DNA of 64,000 nt, taken from contig NW_006763138.1 of NCBI RefSeq assembly GCF_000264905.1, positions 744,224 through 808,223 of the forward strand, read 5' to 3'. The stretch comes from Stereum hirsutum FP-91666 SS1 (Eukaryota; Basidiomycota; Agaricomycetes; Russulales; Stereaceae). Under the pieces are notes generated by a model. That model did not search any database. It was not told the origin of the DNA and worked only from the letters and a program-made list of their open reading frames with translations. Of this stretch, positions 1 to 15,429 are shown piece by piece. Numbering within the stretch: the first letter of the stretch is position 1; each line of letters begins with the position of its first letter. A program made the position numbers and the translations under genes.

Positions 1-823
1 CGAAGAAAGGAGGAAATAATAAACGGTATACGACAGACGAATGTTCACAAGATATATATTCCACGTTCATTCGGGGATACCGTGTGCTCCGAGCTGAGGA
101 AGAGACTTCTGCCCCCGGCGGGATGGGCGCAGAGCGGGAGGAAGGAAACGGTTGTCGCGGGGAGGGGTTGCTTGGAAGGTTGCGCAAGCTGGTTGAGGTG
201 GAGGATAAGTATAGAGGAAGATAAGCGTGAGAAGGAGAGGGCCATCATTCAAAGCGCTGAGGGTTCCAATTGTCATCGAGAGGTTGCGCCAGGTTGGCGG
301 AGGGCGATAGGCGCCACGTGAGAGGATAGTTCGAGTTGAACATAACTGTGCGACGTCGGCCAGGCTTCTTTCGTGCGAGAACCCATTGGCGACGTTTTCT
401 TTTCCTCCTTCCAGTCGCCCTCACTCTTCCCTGCGTCTGTACCACTATAGCTTGACGCCCGTATCTTGTCCTATCCCGTATACTACCACTCGACGACGCC
501 CTATACACGACCCTGCTCGCTTTTCATCCACCCACTTTACCCTACCCTACCGACATATCACCACTACCGCTGTCGCCGCAACCCCTGCCGACAATTCCTT
601 GTTCCTCACCCTTGCTCTGTACTGCCATCGCTCTTCTGTTTTGTACGCAGTCTTCGGATTGGTAATTTCTCCGTCTCCTCTCTAGGTGCGCTTCTTTTAT
701 CACCATTCAAAAACACCTTATGATCCGTATACCTTCGTCATCTCACTCCCTCCTTCTCTGCCCTCAGACCACCACTCACCCCATCCCACTCCTCACTAAC
801 CATCCCGCGATCTCCTACTAAAC
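1..823. other. Intergenic and probable 5' leader of the RasGEF gene
   Basis: I see no supported gene here; the short ORFs lack family signals and good splice context. From about 380 to 820 the + strand is strongly pyrimidine-rich (runs such as TTTTCCTCCTT, CTCACTCCCTCC), which is typical of basidiomycete promoters and 5' UTRs just before a start codon. It leads directly into the RasGEF ATG at 824. Transcription start and any 5' UTR intron cannot be placed from sequence alone. Confidence 0.5.
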
Positions 824-3800
824 ATGTCCGAGCCTCCCGAGCTCCGGATCGACACTTCGCTCGTTCGCGCGTCAGGTCCTTCGTCCTCCAAATCCCCCCG
901 CGAGGAATCATCAGGACCCTACCTCTCGTCCAACGCACGGCAACCGCACTATCTCTCCGCTCCTTCAAACAACGACTCCAACATATCCCTCATCTCCCCC
1001 ACGCCCTCTTCAGCCCACAATTCCTCGACCTCGTCCCTCAACCTCGTTACTCCAGGTACGACGGCTACCTCGGATACTACCGCCGTCAACGAATCGGCTT
1101 CCTCCTCCTCTAAACTCTCCGAGGACACAAAACCGGAGTACGTCCTCGCCATGCACGATTTCGAGCCGCAGCACAAGAACGCGACCTGTCTCGCCTTCCG
1201 CGCCGGTCAGGTCATCCACGTCCTCAATCGCGATCCCAGCGGCTGGTGGGATGGCGAACTTGAAGGGAAGAGAGGATGGTTCCCTTCCAATTACGTGAAC
1301 GGAGATCTGGGGCTCATCGCACAGGACGTGATGCCCGTCGTAAGTCCCAATATTCCATTCCACCCTCTGAACCCCCTTCCCTTCCGTCCCTTCCCCTGAA
1401 CCTATATCTATCGTCACAGCAACCGCCCCTTCCAGGTCAAGGGCACACCAAGACGAAATCGACGACCTCAGTCTCCTCATACATGAGCACCCTCTCCGCT
1501 TCCCGCCAACAATCACAATCACAAGCCACCTTCTCCCGGAACGACTACTGTCCCCCGCTCATGGTCCCCCTCCTCCACGCGCTCTCCCTCCTCCAAAACG
1601 CCGTGCGCTCGAACCGAATAGCGCACTTTCAGCCCTCAATCGCCTGTATCATCTCCTGCGTCCGCTCCGTCCTCGCCGCGGCCGAATGTCTCTCCCGGGA
1701 CGCGCCCTTGCTCAAACGACACCCCTCCCTCGCGCAGGAACGACGTCGGGTGCTATCCGAGCTCGCTGCTATCGTCACGCAGGCGAAGAAAGCGTCGGCG
1801 GAGGATGTGGACGACGAGGACGAGAGAGACGCGGAGGTGGAGAAGATGGTTAGGTTGGGGGGACAGGTGTTTTCGCGCGTGAGGAGGTTCTTGGCGATTG
1901 CGGTACAATGTGGATTGGAGCTTCCCGAGAGATCTCCGGATGAGGAAGCTGAGGAGGAGGAGGCGGAAGGAGGAGGGAGGGCAGCGTTTCAGCCTAGTTC
2001 GGGAACGATGAGTGACTCGACGACGGCGTCGAAGACTCATACGAAGACGAAGGTGGCGAAGACGAGGAGACATCAGTCTACGGCTACGACGCCTGTGTCT
2101 GCGAACGAAGAGGAGGAGACTACCCGGCCTGCTTCGTGGCGGCCGAGTCAGAACGGGGCGTCGCAGCGGACGAGGATGAGGGCTCGAGACAGGCCAGGGA
2201 CGCCCGGGTCGCCAGGGTCGAAGAAGCTGAAAGCGAAGAGCGTGGGCGATCTGCGCACACAGCGTAAATCCATGATGGACTCCGACACCGAACCCGTCCC
2301 CGCCCTCCCGGTGAGCAAGATCCAACAACTCAAGGACATGCCCATGCCTGTGGTAAGTCGTGTCGGAGTGAGCGAGATCCAAATCAACGGACACAAGCAC
2401 ACGTTCTCCGTCTCCTCCATCTCCTCATCCTCATCCTTCTCCTCCGCCGACTCCACCTCCAACCCACCCTCCGTACCTCCCTTCCCCTCCGGCCCTTCGA
2501 GCTACGAACAGCTCACCGAAGCCCTCCGACACACGCACGACCAATACCTCTCCACCATCGCCGCCTTCATCGGCCACGCGCACTCGCACTCCCGGAGCTC
2601 GCACGCGAGCAGCACGGGACATATGTACGAGCTCGTGCGCGAGATCGTCGAGATGGTGTGTAAGTTGTTGACCATCGTCGAGGCGGTCCTAAGACATCCT
2701 GGGATCGCACCACAGAAGATGGGGAAGTTGAGGGCGGCGAAGGAGGGGCTTTATAGTGTTACGAGCGGGCTCGCTGAATCCGTCCGAATGCTCACTTCCT
2801 CTGTCTCTTCTTCTTCGGGTTCCGGGTCAGCGGTGCAGATGAGCGAGGAGCAGGAAAAGGCGGCCCTGATCCGCTCGGCGACGAATGCTCTGAAAGCAGG
2901 CGCGGACTGCTCGGCGGCGGTGAAGATGTGTTTGAATAGGACGGTGGGCGAGGGACCGTTCATTATCGAGTTGCCGAAGGTGGTCGTTCAGCAGGGACAG
3001 CAGTATCAGTATCAGCAACAACGGTATGAGGGAGATTATTCGCCGTTGAATGGAAAGGCGATGGCGAGGGTGTCTGCAAGGTTTCCCCCGAATCCGAATC
3101 GGAACACGAATTCGAATCTGGTGCAGAGTCAGAGTCCGAGACCGGTGTTGCAGAAGTCGGCGAGCGCGATGAGTCTCGCGTCGCCGTCTGGGGATGCGGC
3201 GGACGATGAGGAGAGAGAGCAGGAGAGGATGAAGGTGGGCATGCGGGACAGAGAAAGGGAGAGGGAGAGAGCAGAGGTGGAGGACCGCGATCTGACGATT
3301 CATCCTGGCCATGGATTGCCGGTGCGGATGTCGATAGAGACCGCACGTCGGTTCTCGTCGAGGACGGTCACGCAGTCATCGGCAGCAGATCCTCAGTACC
3401 CTTCCTCACCGATCTCACCGACGACGAGGTCGGTGTTCACCCCCCCTTCTCCGACGGACCTCAGGCCACACAATGCACGCGGGATGTCGACCTCGCTGCC
3501 ACGGACACAGGAGGAAGAAGCTACGGGCTGGGACGAGGCGACTCACGAGCGACAAAATTCGCTGGAGGCGAAGATCCTGAATGGGGACTTGCCTACGATC
3601 CCGAACGCGACAATGGCGATGGCGATGCCCGAGCTCAGGGAGCCCCCACCGACACCTTCACAAGCACAAGCGCAAGCGTATCCAGATTCAGCACCGTCCC
3701 AGTCCCACCAATCCTCAGCGGGTTCAGTCACGACCGCGCGTCCCAGTCTAGAGGCGGACCTGGAGAACCACGTAGGCGCGAACGCGAATGCGAACTGGAT

Positions 3801-5597
3801 GATCGCGCACGATTATTCGCTCGAAGACGTCGCGTACAATAACGAGGGCGTCCTCGTTGGGGCCACGCTCGCCGCGCTCGTGGAGAAGATGACGCCACAC
3901 GCGTCCATCGTCGATCCCGCCTTTTCGTCCGTCTTCTTCCTCACGTTCAGACTGTTCGCTACCCCGCTCGAACTCACGGAGGCGATCATCAATCGGTACA
4001 ATCTCCTCCCGCCGTCGAATCTTATGGGCGAGAGCGTGTATCTGTGGCAGCAGCAGAAGGGCATCCCCGTACGCTTGCGCGTATCGAATTTCATCAGGAT
4101 GTGGCTGGAGTCGTATTGGAGGCCTGCGAGCGACGATTCTGTCTTGCCCGTTCTGAGAGACTTCAACAGGGATGCACTGGCGGCGATGTTCCCCGGACCT
4201 TCCCAGAGAATCCACGAAACGATCACGCTCAGGATGGAACACGCCGAAGCATCGTCTTCCTCCTCAGCCCTTTATGACCCCAACTCTCTATCGACCCCAA
4301 GCCCCCGAATGGACCGCATCCGCGACGCAGGGATGGCTCTTAACCCACCCACGCCCACCTCCGCGCTCGGACACTCGCCATCTGAAATCCCACGGCCGGT
4401 CATGACGAAGACACTGCTCTCCCAGCTCCGGAACAAATCCTTCGGTTCGATCTATATCACCGATTTCGACAGCCTCGAGCTCGCGAGGCAGATGACGATC
4501 ATGGAGTGTAATCTCTATTGTGTGATCTCGCCCGAGGAGGTGTTGGAGAGCGGGAGCGGACAGGATAAAGTCGGTGCGAGGCCGCCGGTGAATGTGAGGG
4601 CGGTGTCGAGTCTGAGTACGGTCATTACGGGCTGGGTCGCGGAGAGTATTTTGAATGAGGCGGATGCGAAGAAGAGGACGGCGTTGGTGAAGTTCTTCAT
4701 CAAGGTGGCGGATGTATGTCTTTTTCTTATATTTCTCTTTGTTGTGGATCCGTGTATGGGAGGGCTGATGTTGGCTGGTATAGCGATGCACGATGTTGAA
4801 TAACTTCAGCACTTCGAGGTCAATCCTCGCCGCCTTGGACTCTTCCACGATCTCCCGGCTGCATCAAACCTGGGCCGTACGTTCTCTCTCTCTCTCCCTC
4901 CTTCTCTCCCTTTTCACAACCACCACTAACACGCTTCATACCTCCCCACAGGGCGTCCCCCAAAAACAAAAGCTCCAACTAGATTCGATCCGGAAACTCG
5001 CAGACCACGCACGGAATTACCGCGAGTATCGCACCCGACTCCGCAACACCGCCCCTCCCGCCGTTCCTTTCCTCGGTCTCTACCTCACCGACGTCACGTT
5101 CTGCCGCGAGGGAAACCCTTCGCATCGGGCGTCGCCTCTGGCTGCGGATAAGAAGTTGTTGAATTTTAATAAGTATCATAAGATGGCGAGGATCGTGCAG
5201 GGTACGTTTATCTTGTGCTTTCAGGCTGTTTTTGTCGGTGCTCATTTTTGAATCGGATGTGTGTGTTGTGTGCTGTGTATCAGATATGCAACGCTTCCAG
5301 GTTCCGTATAACCTGAAGGAGATCGGCGAGGTACAGGCGTACTTAAACCAAGCGTTCGAGAACGCGAAGCATCATGGCGATCTGCAGGACCTTTACCGTC
5401 GCAGGTGAGTGATCCTCACCTCATTATCCTGATCATAAACAATTTCACTGACTGACGGGATCCTAACCTGCAGCTTGCTCGTCGAGCCCAAAATGCCAGC
5501 CGATACGCCGCCGCCACAGACGGGCGACGTGACGAAGCTCTTCAACTGGACCGTCCGTGATCGCTCGGGTTCGCATCCCACCACGTCTGCTGCATGA
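824..5597 (+). CDS. CDC25: Ras guanine-nucleotide exchange factor, SH3 + RasGEF_N + RasGEF (Cdc25-like)
   Basis: Predicted 1465-residue exchange factor that should load GTP onto Ras at the plasma membrane, upstream of cAMP/MAPK signalling. Six exons: 824-1339, 1420-4713, 4784-4876, 4952-5201, 5284-5404, 5474-5597; all junctions are GT-AG and keep frame. An SH3 domain lies at residues ~105-160 (ALYDF-like YVLAMHDF, then SGWWDGEL and GWFPSNYV). A long Ser/Pro/charged linker follows, holding a helical patch near nt 2500-2800. RasGEF_N starts near residue 965 (HDYSLEDVAYNNEGVLVGAT). The catalytic RasGEF domain runs from ~1165 to ~1440 with SIYITDFDSLELARQMT, RCTMLNNFST and PAVPFLGLYLTDVTF. Order and length fit fungal Cdc25/Ste6 proteins. 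The ATG is the first in frame ahead of the SH3. A GTAAGT at 2353 sits inside open frame and I left it as coding. Confidence 0.93.
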
Positions 5598-6927
5598 TTC
5601 AGATACCAAGACCGGCCTGCGATTGTTACTTCCCTCTCCATCCTACTCTGGCCTTTTGCTAGCGCCCTCCGTGTTTATTCCTCTCGTTATTGCTGTGCTT
5701 TTGGTGTTGTGTGTGTTTCGTTTGCTGTGTGACCAGCTATCCCAATTCGACCTTTCGATATTCAACCCTTCGACATTCCACCTTTCGACCTTCTTACACC
5801 TCTTTTGCTTTCGCGTTCGGTGTGTGACCTATGGTTTTGTTTTTGTTTTTCTTTCATCTTCGACCGCCACACTTTTTCACCTGGGACAAATCATCTTTGG
5901 AATTTTATTTGGACATATTTATCCTATATCCCTTCGTTTGTTCATCTATTACTATCCTTAAGTATCTCTTTCTTTCCTTTCTGTTCTTTTCCTTTTCACC
6001 GTGTCTATCTTTTCGCGTCTGCCTCTTATCATTTTTCTATCTCGTCTCGTCTCGTCTCGTTTATCTCATCCGGTTCTCGGGTCCCCCGTCGTCAGTTTCT
6101 CTTTTCTCTCTTCCTTTCCTCTTTCCTTTTTTCTCTATTTCATGCTATCATCACATCAGACATCCAATCCAGACAAACTAAGCCCATCAGGCGTCCACGC
6201 AGACACGTATATATACATCTCCTATCTCATAAGTACAAGTACAAGTACATCACCCGCTTACACTTAGCTACTTAGTTGCATTTTCTCTATCCTCCCCATC
6301 CCCCCATACCCGCCCATTTATCGTCCATCACCCATCGTCCATCGTCCATCTACCATCACCCATCTACCTATCCGCACATCGACCATCTACCCACACATTT
6401 ATCTCGTTTCTCTCATTTCTCATTCGAATCACCTGTCTGTCCTGTGGAATTTTCTGTGACTGTGGAAATGCGGAAGTTTGTTGTACAATCGTACGCTTGA
6501 TTTTTTTTTTTGGTTTCATTTGATTCTGATCCTGCTCGAGGGTGTGTGCCGCTGTATGTACTTGAGAGTCAGACCCAGACCTCCAGTTCGAGTTCGAGTT
6601 ATAGTAAAGAGCTTGTCCGGATGCGGGGTGAAGGTTGAAGGTAAGTATATAATATAAGAGCACTGTGCGGTACATACATACAACAAAGAAAGAAAGAAAC
6701 GGAACAGTCGACAACGGATCCTAGGCCTATCTATCTATCTATCATAGCAGCAAGTAAACACCGCTCCGAGCAATGAAATAATATTAACTACTAACCACCA
6801 CCATCACCACCACCACAATCCAAACCTACCTCCACCTCCAAAAGACCAACCCGCCAACCGTTCAACGTTCAATAAACATGCGCCGTCCTATGACTATACT
6901 TCGTCACATAATACCCCACCTCGCTCG
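5598..6927. other. Convergent intergenic region with pyrimidine tracts and microsatellites
   Basis: This is the 3' flank between the RasGEF (+) and F-box (-) genes. It is T/C-rich on the + strand, so the several small + ORFs are compositional artefacts. Simple repeats include four CTCGT units at 6041-6060, a short AAGTAC run near 6235-6250 and a TCTA run at 6728-6743. No protein family or RNA gene is recognisable. Confidence 0.6.
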
Positions 6928-8747
6928 TCATCCTCTCATTCCCATTCCCCTGCCCATTCGTGTTCCCTCTCCTCCCCCCACCTCCCCCAGACCTCCCCCA
7001 CAAAAAACTGCCTCCCCTTCCCCCGCACCACCACCTACTCCTCCCCCTCCCGCCCCACCCACCCCACCCAACCCCCCATCCACTTCCAACTCAAGCGCAG
7101 GATACGTCCCCCTCCCCACCCCCGGTCCAAAATCAAAAACGAACGGTCTACTCTGCGTCGCTCCGAAGACTCTTGAAGATTCGAGGATGAGGGAGTAGAC
7201 TGGGGAGGGATCGTTTGAGGGGGCGTGGACGGACCAGCCTGAGGAGGGTGGGATGTGTCTGTCGTGCGAGGATCCGACTGCACCTCCGAGGCCGTAAGAG
7301 GTTGAGGTTGAGGTGGTGAAGCCGGGGGTAGAAGTGGAAGGAGAGGGAGTGGTGTAGGATGTGGATGTGGAGGGAGATGAGGTTCTGAAAGATCGGACGT
7401 CCCAGAAGGCGATGACGGAGTGTCTCGCGGAGCCTGCTGCGATTTGGGAGGAAGAGCCTCCGCCGGTCGCGAGTGCGTAGATGGGTTCGAAGGACCACGG
7501 GTCCGAGAGTGATAAGCTCGGTAATAACGGTGCTGGGTTTACTTCACTCCCCGCCTCAGATGAGGAAGAATGAGAGTGAGAGTGAGAGTGAGAAGAAGAA
7601 GAATGAGAAGAAGAATGAGAAGAAGAAGACCCCCGCCTATCCGACCTCAAATCATGCACATGCACAAACCCATCATACCACCCACTAACAACAATCCTAT
7701 CCGACGCGCCCCACGGAAACGCAGGCGGCGTCCCACAGATCGCATACACCGCCGACGGTCTCCGTTCTCCCGTCGCGTCTCTCTCTTTAGACGAAGAGGA
7801 GAGGATAGCGGAGGGGGAGACGGAGATGGTTGAAGAGAGGACGGGGTGGATGATTAGGGGGTTGGTGGAGGAGAGACCGAAGGCTGCGTAGGAGGGCTTT
7901 GCGTTGCCGGTTGTGGGGGAGAGGTAGGACGACCAGCCGCGGGAGCCGAGGTCGATTAGGTCTGGGTTCGTGGTTGAGGGAGGAGAGGAGAGGGAGAGGA
8001 GGCCGGCGGTGCCGGAGGAGGAAAGGGAGAGAAGGAGGTCGCCCGAAAGTGAAAGTGATTCGACGAGCTCGCCTTCGTGATAGTCGTACGGCGTCTTATA
8101 CTCACTATCGATGTAGACTTCCCGACTCCCGATCTTGTTCACGGCAGGCAAGAATATACGTTGCAGCGCACCATGCTCGAACCCGACAAACAGCGTCCTA
8201 TCGAGCCCTCCATCCGGAGCAACAGCGATAGCGGTGATATCCCTCCGGGGGTCGTGTGGTGGGCCCGCGCTAAGGGAATAAGAGCACTCGAACTTGACGT
8301 GGGGTGCGACGCCTGCGACAGGGGACGGCACGAAGAGGTAGGCGTAGATGATGTGGCCTGCTGCGACGAAGAGTCTAGATGGATTAATGGCGAGCAGGGG
8401 CTGCAGTTTTCCGTGCCAGGGGCGGGAGAGCGGGCGGGCGGCGAACTTGTTCTTGCGCCAGGCATGGTCTGTGAGGACGGAGTATTTGAGCTGTTCGTAA
8501 GGGGGCCAGGAGGAGAGGGCTTTGGAGAGGGAGTGGGAGGGGCGGGAGGTGTGGCGGGCGAGGTGGGGCCAGCCGTAGTCGTCGACCTGGGCGAAGGGGT
8601 CAGTCGCAGCTGGAGATGCAAGGAGAGCGGGAGGCTTACGAGGGCGTGGAGGGAGGAGCACGTCTGGGAGAGGGCGGCGAGCTGGGGGACGTCGAGGTGG
8701 CGGACGACGAGGACGAGCAGGTCGTGCGGCAGCTCGAGCAGGCCCAT
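6928..8747 (-). CDS. F-box protein with a β-propeller (WD40-like) C-terminal half
   Basis: Predicted 588-residue protein, exons 8747-8640 and 8586-6928, one 53-nt GT-AG intron. Exon 1 encodes the F-box: LLELPHDLLVLVVRHLDV then PQLAALSQTCSSLHALV, the normal Skp1-binding helix pattern, so the product is probably an SCF ubiquitin-ligase substrate adaptor. After the intron comes DDYGWPHLARHT and a region with repeated β-strand blocks, e.g. NPSRLFVAAGHIIYAY, ITAIAVAPDGG, LFVGFEHGALQRIFL and DRIVVSGWYDGFVHVHDLRS, the spacing expected of degenerate WD repeats. A Ser/His run encoded near 7570-7630 and a Gly-rich C-terminus are low complexity. The intron is required: the F-box and propeller are in different frames. 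Substrate unknown. It is divergent from GEM1 with 162 bp between the start codons. Confidence 0.82.
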
Positions 8748-8909
8748 CGTGGTAAATACAAGAGAATATATCGTACAAATATTGGTGGTGTAAATAAAAA
8801 GCCGAGATGAAATGTGTGGCACTGTTTCAAGCCGGCCAACACACGCGTCCGACGCGTCTCTTCGTCCTTCCTCTCACTCCCATCCTTCTCTGCCCATTCC
8901 GTTCTCCGC
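8748..8909. promoter_or_regulatory. Compact bidirectional promoter, F-box gene / GEM1
   Basis: Only 162 bp separate the start codons of the divergent F-box gene (8747, -) and GEM1 (8910, +), so both core promoters and 5' UTRs must fit here. On the + strand the right half is CT-rich (CTTCCTCTCACTCCCATCC, ~8869-8887), as before other starts in this window. No clear TATA box in either orientation. Confidence 0.5.
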
Positions 8910-11971
<3,062 letters not shown>

Positions 11972-12835
11972 CGGTAGGGTTTTGGGTTGGGTTGGGTTTT
12001 GCGCGGATGGGGATGGGGATGGGGATGTATTGGATGCGTGTGGACGCGCGGAGGTTGGGGGTTGGCTGCGCGTGCACCTGACCGTGATATGTTGATGGCC
12101 ACTCGCACGTTTGTTCGTGTTTCGTGTGGCACGACGGGATTCGTTTTGTTTTTGGTGGCGGCATCAGTCGTCATACCACCTATCTTTTCCGTACATTACT
12201 ACCACATTATTGAAAGAGAAGGATATGTTTGCTTCGATGGGTAATTAGGACACAGTAGTAAGGACGGGACGGCGATCAAGAACGGGACCATTACATGTAT
12301 GTAGGCAAAGGGGCCACACGACAAAGCGGGTCGCACAAAAGGAGGTGATTGTGATCGCCTGCCTGTGGGCGCATGGGCGGACAACGAGGCCGCTGACTCT
12401 TCCTGGTGTCCATCGAGGGAGTGAACGAACGACTTTTTTTTTTGTTGCTTCTGAACGTCCACCCTCGTCCACCACCATCGCATCGATAGCCTCCAAGCAC
12501 TTTTGAGCCCAAACCCAAACCCAAACCGCAGTCGGTCGCTCGGAGCTTCCGAGACAATCGACAAACAACCATATTGCTTACTGAGACTCAGCTCGGAATC
12601 TCTGACACGAACGAACGAACACGCTTCGTCATCGCGCGTCAACGAACCGACCAACAGACTCTTCCTTTTCCTTTTGACCTCTTGACTTCGAACGAGACCG
12701 GTGCATACTATTGCTGCTTCAGGCGCTTTCTGAATCCTACGAGAAGACGATCAACGAACGCCCCCTTTCTTTCTTGACACCGACGCATCCCCATACATAC
12801 ATCACATCCGTAACAGAACAAGACAAGATCATATC
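11972..12835. other. Intergenic, GEM1 3' end to vWA gene
   Basis: The first 100 nt continue the G-rich tract. The rest shows no coding signal on either strand. From about 12700 to 12835 the sequence is C/A-rich and ends directly before the ATG at 12836, suggesting the 5' UTR of the vWA gene. AAACCCAAACCCAAACC near 12510-12530 is a short simple repeat, too short to call a telomere relic. Confidence 0.5.
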
Positions 12836-14777
12836 ATGGACTCAGACATGGACTTTGACTCTGGGCCGTCCGCGCACCAGGTGTTCCAGGAGGCGTTCGA
12901 GGAGCAGCAGAGGCAGCCTGTGATTGGTCGTGTTGTCGATGGCGAACGAAAGATGCTGTACGTTCCTTCCACTCTGTCATCTTTCGCTCTTCTTCGACGT
13001 CGTGTCTCGTGTTCTAACCCTTGACCCTCGATGTGTCGTTCCATTCCATGCACCACCACCATCCATCCGTCGATCCATCCATCTATATCTCCACCCACCA
13101 AAAATCAAACCCCCTATTCCACCCCCCATCCATCCCTCCCAGAGATCTCGTCTTCGTCCAAGACTGCACAGGCTCCCAAGGCTCCTACATCTCCTCCGCG
13201 ACGAAAAACATCGAGCTCATCTGCGAGAACATCTTCGAATCTGGCAAGCTCCAATCGCGCGAGGACCTCCGGGTCGGCCTCGTCGCCTACCGCGACCACC
13301 CGCCACAGGACCACTCCTACGTCACCAAGAACTTTGGCTTCTCGTCCGATATCAGTAAAGTGCATCGCGACCTCTCCAGCCTTTATGCGAGCGGCGGAGG
13401 GGATGGACCGGAGGCGGTCACGGCGGGACTGATGGAGGCGTTGGGGATGGAGTGGAGGCCTGAGGCGAGTAAGATGATTGTGCTTATTGCGGATGCGCCG
13501 CCGCATGGGATTGGGGAGTATGGCGATGGTGAGTTGTCTGATTGTTTAATGTGAGTGTGGCGTGAGGGAGTGCTGAATGGATGGTGTTACTGAAGGGTTC
13601 GACGATGGCTCGCCGGATGGGTACGATCCTTTACAACTGGCACGAGAAATGGCTGCACAGGGGATTACGCTTGTCAGTCTCTCTACTCTATATGTATACA
13701 TTCCGACCATTTCTTGATCATCAATATCCATCCAGTTCTTCGTCGCCTGCGAACCTGCACTCAGCAACTACTCGGTACGTCCCTCTGATCCTCCCTCACT
13801 GGCCACACACCGAGCTCACTCTTCGCATCCAAACAGTTCGCAACCGACTTCTTCACCGCCCTGACCCAAATCACATCCGGCATCATGCTCCCACTAACGA
13901 CCGCCGACCTACTCGCACACGCGATCGTCGGCCTCGTGCTCGAGAACCTCGACATGGAGCGGCTCGTGCGCGAAGTCGGCCAGGCCGTCGCGCAGCGGAT
14001 ATTGGGCAACAACGAGAGCGTGGACGACGTCGCGCGCGAGCTGCACGAGAAGCTCCTGCTCCGGAACGAGAGCACGAAGAAGGTCGTGATCGAGAGTATC
14101 TATAAGGAGTCGGAGGAGGCGAAGCATAACGTACAGGTGTTCGCGCAGTCGGCGAGTCTGGCGGAGGCGAGAGGTCATCTTCGAAGGGTGCGTTTGGATT
14201 TCCGTTTCTCCTTTCTCCTCTCCTCGTCTTGAGCTTACTTGTGGTTCTGTGGCGGTGGTGGTGGTGAATACAGGTCCCCGGCACGAGGTTCACGGACAAA
14301 TACCTTTCCGTCCGCATGAGCCAATCCAGGAGCACGTACTCCTACCGTTCCTCCGACAGCAAATCCTCCGCGTCCACCTCGTCCGTCAAACATCCCATCT
14401 CCCCGCCACAGTCCCCCCCACGCAAGGTCGTGACCGACTTCGCGGCCTTCGGCGCACCGAAGACGGCCTCTGTGTTCGGGACCGCCGTCGCCTCCACGCC
14501 GTTCTCGCTCGCGGGGAACAAGGCCGCGTTTGGGAGTATTAGGAATACGACCGGGAGGGGGATGTTGGATGATGATGACGATGATGATGAGGAGGACGGG
14601 GAGGTGGATGATGATGGGAGGCAGAAGGTGATGTTGGCGGAGGGGTCGATCACGTTGGAACAGGTGCGTTCTTGGTCCCTTTTTTCATCTTTCTTTCGCG
14701 GATCACATACTCAAAACACGGTTTTGTAGGCTCGTCGTATCGCGATGCAGAGCGCATGGAGAAGCACCCGGGCGTGA
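12836..14777 (+). CDS. von Willebrand factor A-domain protein
   Basis: Predicted 470-residue cytoplasmic protein. Seven exons: 12836-12957, 13143-13528, 13596-13672, 13736-13774, 13837-14187, 14274-14663, 14730-14777; all GT-AG and frame-consistent. The vWA domain starts at residue ~42 with DLVFVQDCTGSQGSYI, giving a DxTxS metal-ion-dependent adhesion site. Further blocks are VGLVAYRDHPPQD, GGGDGPEAVTAGL (the MIDAS threonine/aspartate region), KMIVLIADAPPHGIGEYGDG and GITLFFVACEPAL. This pattern is closest to the vWA modules of Dictyostelium-type alpha-kinases and their fungal relatives, but no kinase domain is present. The second half is helical (NLDMERLVREVGQAVAQ), then Ser/Pro-rich, then strongly acidic near residue ~425-440. 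Partners and role are unknown. The 39-nt exon 4 is short but carries the conserved FVACEPA block. Confidence 0.85.
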
Positions 14778-15429
14778 TACAGTCTGTCTGGCTTCGTCTC
14801 TACTCTGCTCAAATCCGCCAGTCTTCTGTCCCAGTTCTGAGTCGATTTTCCTATCAAGTTCTATCTCGGAATCTTGCGTTCGCATCACACAAACCTCTTC
14901 CTTCCTTTCGCTTTTTTTGGCTATACATAATGTGTCGCTCGCCCGCACCGCACGTCCCACTTGCCACATAATCTTAATCTCACTGGACCCCCATTTGATT
15001 ACCCCCACCAGTCCTATCCACCGCACGTTGTCTTTCAAGCTCATCATCTTTCCTTCTCTCCTTCCTTGCTTTCCCTTTCTTTCGTTACAACAGTTGCTCG
15101 CTTGATTCGTCACAACGACGGCAAACATGTTTGGTTTTGTATGATAATCCACTGGAATCCAGAAGTACCTCCTCGAATTTAAAATCCATAGTATAAATGT
15201 CGAACGGATGTGCGTGTGCCATGATGTTAGCCAAGATGAATAGTTGTGGTTCGGGATGGTAAGGAAGTATGTACACGGCACTACATACACGGCGAAACAT
15301 GGAACAACCACTCGAGCGCTCTGCGCCGAGTCTTACAGTACGTCGGAGATACACAGGGACTTCTCCTCGTCAATCTTTTTCGTCCTCGTTCACCAAGAAC
15401 TTGAAGCCAAGCCAGATACACCCTCACCA
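14778..15429. other. Convergent intergenic region, vWA / Zn2Cys6 genes
   Basis: This is the shared 3' region of two converging genes (stop at 14777 on +, stop at 15430 on -). Short ORFs on both strands have no family signal. T-rich stretches around 14870-15090 could serve polyadenylation of the + gene. Nothing else is recognisable. Confidence 0.5.

Noticed and set aside
2353..2400. GTAAGT inside the large RasGEF exon as an intron donor
   Set aside because: The reading frame stays open through it and no pyrimidine-tract acceptor follows at normal distance.
12500..12530. Telomere-like AAACCC repeats
   Set aside because: Only three imperfect units inside an ordinary intergenic region, and not the usual fungal TTAGGG/CCCTAA unit.
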